A DNA stretch of 28,077 nt, from contig NZ_JBAFWZ010000035.1 in assembly GCF_036662795.1 (NCBI RefSeq), positions 1 through 28,077 of the forward strand, read 5' to 3'. The notes under the pieces are model-generated. The model did not search any database, was not told the origin of the DNA, and worked only from the letters and a program-made list of their open reading frames with translations. Numbering within the stretch: position 1 is the first letter of the stretch; each line of letters begins with the position of its first letter. The translations under genes and the position numbers were made by a program. Shown in pieces: positions 16,940-22,760 of the stretch. Source of the stretch: Lysinibacillus_B sp036662795. GTDB lineage: Bacteria > Bacillota > Bacilli > Bacillales_A > Planococcaceae.

Positions 16940-17395
16940 ATGAAAGAATTTGAAGATAGATTTAGTGAATTACAAGCAGATATGATCTCTATATGTATGG
17001 AATATGTGGAAGATCGAGCGGATAAAGTATATGTTTATGCTTCACGTGAAGAAGGAGTTACTTCTAGCAGTTTCTTTTATTTGATTAACAATAAGTATGT
17101 AGAGCGTCATAAGTTGAATGATGCATTGGAGAATGGGGATAAAAGATATGATGTGTCTACAGAACGACAGTTTATGGTATTAGACATCATCAATGATAAC
17201 GTTGATAAAATAGAGGAATTGTGCAAATTGTACGAAAAAAATATGCCAACAGAGTTAAAATTAATATATGATGTTAAGAGTGGCAATTTCAAAGCTGAAT
17301 ACAAGTATGAATTAGTCTATACGCATGATGAGATTAAAACGGCCCGTTATATTGCTAATGAGTGGTTTGAAGAGATAAAAAATAACAACCTTTAA
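16940..17395 (+). CDS. YezG-family immunity protein of cassette 3
   Basis: From ATG 16940 the product has 151 residues; a GTG at 16928 lies within the ribosome site AGAGGAG and is rejected. The pattern of two N-terminal helices, then KVYVYASREEG, then ELKLIYDVKSGNFKAEYKYE and a C-terminal helix matches the YezG/DUF600 immunity family. In B. subtilis, YezG is the antitoxin of the LXG nuclease YeeF, so toxin tip and immunity family agree with each other. This family differs from the SUKH immunity proteins of the other cassettes. Confidence 0.8.
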   Translation: MKEFEDRFSELQADMISICMEYVEDRADKVYVYASREEGVTSSSFFYLINNKYVERHKLNDALENGDKRYDVSTERQFMVLDIINDNVDKIEELCKLYEKNMPTELKLIYDVKSGNFKAEYKYELVYTHDEIKTARYIANEWFEEIKNNNL

Positions 17396-17431
17396 AATGT
17401 TTACAATACACATTAATTAAACAATGTTTTA

Positions 17432-17450
17432 CCATGGAAATAAAATAGTA
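17432..17450 (+). repeat. Short direct repeat preceding terminators R3 and R4 (copy a)
   Basis: CCATGGAAATAAAATAGTA here and CCATAGAAATATAATAGTA at 18914-18932 differ at two bases and both run straight into the terminator stem. The element is absent in this form before R1 and R2, so R3 and R4 share a more recent origin. Confidence 0.7.
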
Positions 17451-17488
17451 AGCACTTGATTGCCTTTGTAGGGATCAGGTGCTTTTTT
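17450..17488 (+). terminator. Repeat R3: cassette-boundary terminator
   Basis: AAGCACTTGATT (17450-17461) pairs with GATCAGGTGCTT (17473-17484, one G-T pair), then six T residues. The linker starts at the next base. Confidence 0.85.
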
Positions 17489-17489
17489 C

Positions 17490-18343
17490 AACAGCGATGC
17501 ACGTAGTCGGGCGTCCTTCTTCTCCTATGCAGTCGTTTCCGTTGTGGGGCTAAAAGGTCTCGATAAGGCCGCCAAGCTTGGGAAACTCGGCAAGGCAGCA
17601 TCCAAGGGAGACGGTGATATTCCGTACAATGTCATGGCGACGAATAAACTCAAAGACCTAGTTAAGAAAAATGTTTACGGCTATATGCAGCAAAAAGGAA
17701 AGCAGTTGGAAGACCTCTGGAAGAGCAATTTCGGTAAAGAGGCCATTGCTAGAAGCATTCATGCGATGAAGAACTCAGCGGTCATCACCAAAGCACGAAA
17801 TGTTCTTGATCCAGAAAACATCAAGGCGGTTGCCGCTAAAACTTACGACGATGTCATTAAGGGACCAATTGCAAAAACGAAGACTTGGGCGAACGAAAGG
17901 CTCAACCAAATCCTAGATACACCGATTGGGAATACTGTATTCGCAACAAACGGACCAACAGGATCTACTACAGTACGCGACGTTATTGAACAAGCAAAAG
18001 ACAGCTTTTCTCAAATTAAGGTGGATGGTACGGATAATCCAAGAACAAGGCTACCGAGGAGTAACGGTCATTGGAAGGGTGAACCAGGTAATGGAAAATG
18101 GTATTCAGATAAACCAGAAGTTAAAAAAATAACTAATGGTGAAGGAGTAGAGTTTAAGGAAGGTAGACCTAATTTTACACCTTGGTCAGAAGGTGATTTA
18201 GTATTTGAGAAAGGGCAACTTAGTGGTACGAGTGATGATTTTTCATTAGTATATGAACAAAGTTGGTTCCCTTTGGTATTCATAATATTACACCTCATAA
18301 TGGTGGAAGAACAAAAGGGATGTGGGCCGATGCTCCAAGATAA
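17490..18343 (+). pseudogene. Orphan toxin cassette 4: frameshifted hybrid of two nuclease tips
   Basis: The linker is intact (NSDARSRASFFSYAVVSVVGL to QAKDSFSQIKVDG) and more divergent from the other three. The tip begins PRTRLPRSNGHWKGEPGNGKWYSD and continues through KEGRPNFTPWSEGD and SGTSDDFSLVYEQ. This resembles the front half of HNH/EndoVII toxins of the LHH type, whose histidine-bearing end is missing. After about 18258 the bases instead encode, in another frame, KLVPFGIHNITPHNGG and GMWADAPR with a stop at 18341-18343. That is the end of a WHH tip like the full toxin's. The first frame runs on to 18377 as unrelated sequence. The immunity gene that follows suits the WHH half. No LXG head or plausible start exists, so the product should be inactive. 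Confidence 0.8.
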
Positions 18344-18366
18344 TAATATATTGAGGAGGTATAGCA

Positions 18367-18840
18367 ATGGAATTTAAAGATGAATCAATAATTTATCCCT
18401 TGCCTGATGATGTTTTGCTTTCTGAAAAGGAAGGAAAGTGGAGAGTAATTTTACCAGAAGAGTATAAAAAGTTAATAAAAAAATATAATGGTGGTACTCC
18501 AATAAAGGATAGTTTCAAATGTAACAACCATATTTATGCAATTGATAGATTTTTATGTATTTTAAAAGTAACTGGGGAAAGAGAGGATGAATATTACGAT
18601 ATAGGGGTAGTTAGAACTCAATTAGACGAAAGAATTGTTTTTGACGAGAATTTAGTGGGTACTGAACTGCTGCCAGTAGCTGTTTTATTTGCCGGTGATT
18701 TTGTTTGTTTAGACTATCGCAACAATGAAGAAGAGCCTACTGTATGTGTTTGGAGTCATGAGGAGTCTTCAGAACTAAATCCTGTAACATATACTATAAG
18801 TAATAGCTTTGTAGAATTTCTAAATATGTTAACAGAATAG
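18367..18840 (+). CDS. SUKH-family (SMI1/KNR4) immunity protein of cassette 4
   Basis: The product has 157 residues. It shares LPEEYKKLIKKYNGG, CNNHIYAIDRFLCIL, LFAGDFVCLDYR and VCVWSHEES with the immunity protein at 13448-13918, so the two are paralogues. It has a strong ribosome site (GAGGAGG) eight to nine bases before the ATG and starts 23 bases after the WHH-tail stop. Its matching toxin is now only a tail fragment, so it may serve as an orphan immunity gene against sister strains carrying that WHH tip. The reading frame is intact. Confidence 0.87.
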   Translation: MEFKDESIIYPLPDDVLLSEKEGKWRVILPEEYKKLIKKYNGGTPIKDSFKCNNHIYAIDRFLCILKVTGEREDEYYDIGVVRTQLDERIVFDENLVGTELLPVAVLFAGDFVCLDYRNNEEEPTVCVWSHEESSELNPVTYTISNSFVEFLNMLTE

Positions 18841-18913
18841 ATACTTATTATAGTAACTCTGTCTCGATATTCATGCCTTATGTAGGTTCTTCAGGATGTT
18901 TAACTGTATTTTC

Positions 18914-18932
18914 CCATAGAAATATAATAGTA
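18914..18932 (+). repeat. Short direct repeat preceding terminator R4 (copy b)
   Basis: This is the second copy of the 19-base element described at 17432-17450, with two mismatches. It contains TATAAT, but no convincing -35 box is placed ahead of it. Confidence 0.65.
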
Positions 18933-18970
18933 AGCACTTGATTACCTTTGTAGGAATCAAGTGCTTTTTT
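18932..18970 (+). terminator. Repeat R4: last cassette-boundary terminator
   Basis: AAGCACTTGATT (18932-18943) pairs perfectly with AATCAAGTGCTT (18955-18966), followed by a T run to 18970. Confidence 0.87.
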
Positions 18971-19020
18971 CAACGGCGATGCACGAAGTCGGGCGTCCTT
19001 CTTCTCCTACGCAGTCGTCC
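18971..19020 (+). pseudogene. Linker scar marking the right end of the cassette array
   Basis: About 50 bases encode the first residues of the conserved linker (NGDARSRASFFSYAVV) and then stop matching at about 19020. No toxin tip or immunity gene follows. It is the remains of a further cassette or the original right boundary of the amplified unit. Confidence 0.75.
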
Positions 19021-19088
19021 CCCTCAAGGTTGTTACCTCTAAAAAAATCAAGGTTCGTTAATTATTCAACTATTCCTGTATTTCAGCC

Positions 19089-19117
19089 TTGAGAATTGGA
19101 GGCTTAAGGGGTATTGT
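19089..19117 (+). promoter_or_regulatory. Candidate promoter of the GntR-RCK_C regulator
   Basis: TTGAGA (19089-19094) and TATTGT (19112-19117) are separated by 17 bases. The -10 box is part of a dyad, so repression by a bound regulator is plausible. Confidence 0.4.
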
Positions 19118-19134
19118 ATTATGGAGATACAATA
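19112..19134. promoter_or_regulatory. Dyad-symmetric candidate operator upstream of the regulator
   Basis: TATTGTAT (19112-19119) and ATACAATA (19127-19134) are perfect inverted repeats with a 7-base spacer, overlapping the putative -10 box and start site. The position suggests autoregulation by the downstream GntR-type protein; which protein binds is inference. Confidence 0.45.
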
Positions 19135-19155
19135 TATCCAGAAGGGGCTTGCTCG

Positions 19156-19797
19156 ATGGAACCAAAATCAATTCAAATTAAGCAACCGAAATATCAAATT
19201 ATTGCGGAAGATATTGCAACGAAAATTGTTGAGAAAAAATATATTATTGGTGATAAGATTTATGCGCGGTCATTGTTAGCCTCACAGTATGGGGTGTCGG
19301 CTGAAACGGCGCGTCGGGCGATTGCTGTGCTACAGGATTTGAACATTGTAGAAGCGACAAAAGGGAGCGGCGTTATTATTACTTCGTATGAGAATGCTGC
19401 CAACTTTGTTCACCGACTTGAAGGCGTTAAATCGGTGCGTGAGTTACAAAAGGAGCTTAGCTTAAGTATTGAAAAACAATTTGCTGAGCTGAATAATCTA
19501 CAAGAAACGGCGAAGGAGCTTATTAATCGCACGAATCGATTCCAGTCGATCAATCCTTTTGTTCCGTTTCAATTAGAGATTAGCGATTCTTGTCCGTATG
19601 TATCAAAAAGTATAAGTGAAATTAACTTTTGGCAAAATACTGGAGCTACGATTGTGGGCATTCGGAAAAAAAATGAACTGCTGCTTTCACCTGGTCCGTA
19701 CGCTACGCTTGAGGTAGGGGACATTTTATATTTTATTGGCGATGAAATTTGCCTTTCTAACGCGGAACAATTTTTACAAGTGCAGAAAAAAGTCTAA
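19156..19797 (+). CDS. busR: GntR-family regulator with C-terminal RCK_C domain, BusR-like
   Basis: From ATG 19156 (AGAAGGGGC about 8 bases upstream) the product has 213 residues; an upstream start at 19114 would lie inside the dyad. Residues about 10-75 are a GntR winged helix (YQIIAEDIATKI, then RSLLASQYGVSAETARRAIAVL and GSGVII). A coiled-coil spacer follows at about 90-130, and an RCK_C/TrkA_C domain at about 135-213 (ISEINFWQNTGATIVGIRK, then P....L..GDILYFIGD). This two-domain layout and length match BusR, the c-di-AMP-responsive repressor of the BusA betaine transporter in lactic acid bacteria. A betaine-type transporter lies two genes downstream, which supports the match. Ligand and targets are inferred. 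Confidence 0.72.
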   Translation: MEPKSIQIKQPKYQIIAEDIATKIVEKKYIIGDKIYARSLLASQYGVSAETARRAIAVLQDLNIVEATKGSGVIITSYENAANFVHRLEGVKSVRELQKELSLSIEKQFAELNNLQETAKELINRTNRFQSINPFVPFQLEISDSCPYVSKSISEINFWQNTGATIVGIRKKNELLLSPGPYATLEVGDILYFIGDEICLSNAEQFLQVQKKV

Positions 19798-19831
19798 ACG
19801 ACAGGGGAAACCCAGTTGTTTAGGCTTTTTT
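19785..19831 (+). terminator. Intrinsic terminator after the regulator gene
   Basis: AAAAAAGTCTAAACGAC (from 19785, overlapping the gene's last codons) pairs with GTTGTTTAGGCTTTTTT (19815-19831) with a few wobble pairs, ending in T residues. It separates the regulator transcript from the transporter operon. Confidence 0.75.
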
Positions 19832-19866
19832 ATTTTAGCTACATAGAATAGAAAAGAAACGTATAT

Positions 19867-19896
19867 TTGACAAAAGTTACAACTTTGTAATAAATT
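19867..19896 (+). promoter_or_regulatory. Promoter of the dapB-like/proXWV operon
   Basis: A perfect TTGACA (19867-19872) is followed after 18 bases by TAAATT (19891-19896). The spacer is filled by a dyad (19870-19888). Confidence 0.55.
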
Positions 19897-19949
19897 AAAG
19901 TAGTCACCTATTCCAACAACTTCATTTTAAATATAAGTTGTTACTTTGT
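19870..19949. promoter_or_regulatory. Candidate paired operators of the osmoprotectant operon
   Basis: ACAAAAGTTACAACTTTGT at 19870-19888 has symmetric ACAAA/TTTGT ends and occupies the -35/-10 spacer. A related inverted copy, AAGTTGTTACTTTGT, lies at 19935-19949. In addition AACAACTT (19915-19922) and AAGTTGTT (19935-19942) form a perfect 8 bp inverted repeat. Paired sites fit a tetrameric repressor such as BusR, but the assignment is inference. Confidence 0.4.
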
Positions 19950-20011
19950 GTAGCTAGTGATTTGGGGGCTTTTATGAGGGAGTACAAAAGATCATAAAGG
20001 GGTGTGGTATA

Positions 20012-20800
20012 TTGAAAATTTCTATAGGATTATTCGGATTTGGTCGTACAGGTACTTTAGTTGCCGATGAGCTTATAAAAGACCAAGAGTGCGAGCTACA
20101 GTGGGTGATGAAGGATTCTATGGAGCATACCGGTGAATTTGCGAGCCATTTACTAGGTCATCTGCATGCGGAAGGGAGGATCTTTTCAATTCATGAGGTG
20201 GATTTCGATCGCTTTTATGTAGAAAATCCAGTGGATGTAATCATCGATTTGTCCAGCTCGTGTGCGGTGAAGGAATATCAACATGCGGTGAAGTATGGGA
20301 GTCGTATTGTTTCTGCAATTTCAAACTATGCGCCTGGAGATATGGAACGGCTGAGGGCACTTAGTCAACAAACAGCTATTCTTTATTCATCTAATGCTGC
20401 ATCGGGTATAAATTTTTTAATAGAGGCCTCGAAGCTGTTACAAGGAATTGTGCCTGATTCGAATATTGAAATTATCGAAGAGCATCTTAAGGAAAAAATT
20501 TCAGGAACTGCTAGTAGCCTTGCGAAGGTAATTGGTCTTGATGAGGAGCAGCATATGAACTCTATTCGTGACGGTGTCATAGAAAAACATGAGGTTGTTG
20601 TTGGTTTGCCGAATCAGACAATTAGAATTATCCATGAAACACATAATAGAGTTGCTTTTGAACAGGAGGTCATTTATGCAGCGAAATGGATTATGAGCAA
20701 GGGGGCTGGAGTTTATAAAATGGAACAGGCATTATCACAAATTAAGATGAAGCATTTTATAGGTAGCAAAGAACGAGCAAGTCCAGTTTTTATAAATTAA
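20012..20800 (+). CDS. DapB-like (dihydrodipicolinate reductase fold) protein, divergent
   Basis: The product has 262 residues, close to DapB length. G9-F-G11-R-T-G14 near the N-terminus is a Rossmann nucleotide-binding loop, then DVIIDLSSSCAVKEY and NAASGINFLIEASKLL follow the DapB order. The catalytic segment, E-x-HH-x-x-K-x-DAPSGTA in true DapB, reads EEHLKEKISGTA (156-167). The second histidine is replaced by leucine and the DAP stretch is missing, so ordinary dihydrodipicolinate reduction is doubtful. The start is TTG 20012 after AAGGGGTG. It leads an apparent operon with a betaine-type transporter. It may be a dehydrogenase for an imported osmolyte-like compound or a nucleotide-sensing protein; neither is shown by the sequence. 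Confidence 0.65.
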   Translation: MKISIGLFGFGRTGTLVADELIKDQECELQWVMKDSMEHTGEFASHLLGHLHAEGRIFSIHEVDFDRFYVENPVDVIIDLSSSCAVKEYQHAVKYGSRIVSAISNYAPGDMERLRALSQQTAILYSSNAASGINFLIEASKLLQGIVPDSNIEIIEEHLKEKISGTASSLAKVIGLDEEQHMNSIRDGVIEKHEVVVGLPNQTIRIIHETHNRVAFEQEVIYAAKWIMSKGAGVYKMEQALSQIKMKHFIGSKERASPVFIN

Positions 20801-20844
20801 TAATTCGGAATAATTAAAAATAAAATTTAAAGGGGTAAAGTCTT

Positions 20845-21840
20845 ATGAAAAGAATCACATATTTAATTGTAATAGGTATGTTACTTGTATTGACCGCTTG
20901 TAGTAATGAGAAGAGTGGGGATAGCATTGAGGTTATTAAGTTTGCGGATGCAGGCTGGGATAGTATCCGTGTTCATAATAGTATTGCTCAGGTCATTATT
21001 GAAGAGGGGTATGGTTACAAGACAGAGGTTGTAAATGGAACGACTGCTGCGACGATGCAGGCACTAGAGCAAGGGGATATTAATGTTTATATGGAAGTAT
21101 GGACAGATAATGTGAAAGATGTTTACGAAAAGGCTGTTGAAAAAGGAAAAATAGAGAAATTATCCACAAATTTCGCGGATAATTCACAAGGATTATATGT
21201 TCCAACTTACGTAATAAAAGGGGATGCAGAAAGAGGAATTGAAGCGGTTGCGCCAGATTTAAAAACCGTGCAAGACTTAGAGAAGTATCCTGAAATATTC
21301 CAAGACCCAGAGGATAGCAGCAAAGGACGTATCGTTGGTGCACCTTCAAGCTGGGTAGTAAGTGAACAATTGGAGACGAAACTTGTAACATATGACCTTG
21401 ATAAAAAGTTTAATTATTTAGCACCGGGATCAGATGCTGCGATTGTGGCAGATTTAGCGGGTGCCTATACAAAGGGTGAGCCGTGGGTAGGTTATTATTG
21501 GTCACCTACATGGGTTACAGCAAGCTATGATTTAACACTATTAGAAGATAATCCGTATGAGGAGAAGGCTTGGGATAATGATAGGAGCACGGAGTTTCCG
21601 CCGAATGATGTAGTCGTAGCGGTGCATAAGGACTTACCAGCGCAGGCGAAGGATGTTGTAGATTTCCTTAGTAAGTATGAAACGAGCAATGCCATGACAG
21701 AGCAAGCACTAAAATATATGGGTGAGCATGAAACAGAGCCTATGGAAACTGCAAAATGGTGGATGAAGGAGCATGAAGATGTATGGACAGCTTGGGTGCC
21801 AGAAGATGTAGCTGATAAAGTGAAGGCAGCCTTAAAATAA
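20845..21840 (+). CDS. proX: Glycine betaine/osmoprotectant-binding lipoprotein (ProX/OpuAC type)
   Basis: The product has 331 residues. A lipoprotein signal peptide ends in the lipobox LTAC (Cys at residue 19). The mature protein has the ProX/OpuAC fold: FADAGWDS at the start, NGTTAATMQALEQGDINVYMEVW, and an aromatic-rich stretch WVGYYWSPTW near 214-223 typical of the ligand cage that holds trimethylammonium groups. It delivers substrate to the permease encoded next. AAAGGGGT precedes the ATG. The binding gene comes first, before permease and ATPase, unlike the proV-W-X order of enteric bacteria. Glycine betaine, proline betaine, choline or carnitine are all possible ligands. Confidence 0.87.
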   Translation: MKRITYLIVIGMLLVLTACSNEKSGDSIEVIKFADAGWDSIRVHNSIAQVIIEEGYGYKTEVVNGTTAATMQALEQGDINVYMEVWTDNVKDVYEKAVEKGKIEKLSTNFADNSQGLYVPTYVIKGDAERGIEAVAPDLKTVQDLEKYPEIFQDPEDSSKGRIVGAPSSWVVSEQLETKLVTYDLDKKFNYLAPGSDAAIVADLAGAYTKGEPWVGYYWSPTWVTASYDLTLLEDNPYEEKAWDNDRSTEFPPNDVVVAVHKDLPAQAKDVVDFLSKYETSNAMTEQALKYMGEHETEPMETAKWWMKEHEDVWTAWVPEDVADKVKAALK

Positions 21841-21873
21841 AAGATTCTATTAAAATTGTGAGGTGAAAGGGCT

Positions 21874-21903
21874 GTGCTTCTGAAGGCAGCCCGAATAGTA
21901 TGA
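21874..21903 (+). CDS. Possible 9-codon leader ORF coupled to the permease gene
   Basis: GTG at 21874 begins nine codons (MLLKAARIV) whose TGA stop at 21901-21903 overlaps the permease ATG at 21900 (ATGA). AGGTGA at 21861-21866 sits 7 bases before the GTG, whereas the permease ATG has no Shine-Dalgarno of its own. GGGCTG and CAGCCC around the leader can form an imperfect hairpin. Ribosomes may load at the leader and restart at the permease. The peptide itself is probably unimportant. Confidence 0.35.
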   Translation: MLLKAARIV

Positions 21904-22760
21904 ATGAATTTCCTGATTTTCGAATACCAATAGGGGATGGTGTCGAAGCATTTATAGATTTTTTAGCAATCCATCTCGAATCGTTTTTTGATTTTATTTT
22001 TATTATTTCTTCCAGCCTTATTAAATGGTTAGAAGTAGGTCTTCTTGCTATTCCTTGGTGGCTGTTTATTATTATCATATTTTTACTAGGTTGGTATTTT
22101 ACGAATTTCTACGGGGGACTTCTATTTTCCCTATTTATGTTTCTAATCGGTAGCTTTGATTTATGGGCAGAAACAATGACCACGGTTTCTATTGTATTAA
22201 TCTCCGTTATTCTATCTCTTATTATTGGTATTCCTCTAGGTATTGGGATGGCATTTAGTAAAACAATGTCCGTTATAACCCGGCCAATCCTGGACGCGAT
22301 GCAAACGATGCCAAGCTTTGTTTATTTAATTCCGGTTATCTTTTTCTTTCCATTAGGAAATGTACCCGCTGTGATCGCTACAATTGTCTACGCATTACCA
22401 CCTGTGATGCGATTGACGGAGCTAGGGATTCGAAATGTCGATAAAGAGGTGATCGAATCGGCGCAATCATTTGGCTCCTCTCCACGCCAAATGCTACTAA
22501 AGGTACAAGTGCCTCAAGCGTTACCGACCATTATGACGGGTGTCAATCAAACGATGATGATGGCGCTTGCCATGGCGGTTGTTGGCTCGATGGTAGGAGC
22601 GAAAGGCTTAGGAGAGCGCGTCCTCTATGCAATTAATCGTATCGATATTTCGCTAGGTTTTGAGGCAGGCGTTAGTATTGTGTTTTTGGCAATTATTATG
22701 GACCGACTTACTGGTGGCATTGCTACCCGCCTTCAGAAACATAGGAGGAATGCAGCATGA
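21900..22760 (+). CDS. proW: Glycine betaine/osmoprotectant ABC transporter permease (ProW/OpuAB type)
   Basis: The product has 286 residues with six or seven membrane helices. The family region is visible: ETMTTVSIVLISVILSLIIG, then TRPILDAMQTMPSFVYLIP, and the ATPase-contact loop EVIESAQSFGSSPRQMLLKVQVP. The N-terminus carries a short amphipathic segment plus extra hydrophobic helices, as in ProW/OpuAB rather than the short OpuBB type. The start ATG overlaps a small leader ORF. The stop overlaps the start of the ATPase gene by ATGA, so permease and ATPase are translationally coupled. Confidence 0.9.
   Translation: MNEFPDFRIPIGDGVEAFIDFLAIHLESFFDFIFIISSSLIKWLEVGLLAIPWWLFIIIIFLLGWYFTNFYGGLLFSLFMFLIGSFDLWAETMTTVSIVLISVILSLIIGIPLGIGMAFSKTMSVITRPILDAMQTMPSFVYLIPVIFFFPLGNVPAVIATIVYALPPVMRLTELGIRNVDKEVIESAQSFGSSPRQMLLKVQVPQALPTIMTGVNQTMMMALAMAVVGSMVGAKGLGERVLYAINRIDISLGFEAGVSIVFLAIIMDRLTGGIATRLQKHRRNAA

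Larger units (their letters stand above)
18841..19155. other. Gap between toxin array and osmoprotection block
   Basis: This stretch holds the R4 repeat and terminator (18914-18970), a 50 bp linker scar (18971-19020), and then sequence with no homology to the array. The candidate regulator promoter (19089-19117) and dyad (19112-19134) follow. I see no gene in it. Confidence 0.7.

Noticed and set aside
18923..18928. TATAAT before R4 as a promoter for the next cassette
   Set aside because: There is no adequate -35 box, and the transcript would run straight into the R4 terminator.
13961..18970. Four similar short repeats at intervals, as in a CRISPR array
   Set aside because: The spacing is 1.5-1.9 kb, the repeats are stem-loops with T runs, and the intervals are coding. 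There are no cas genes.
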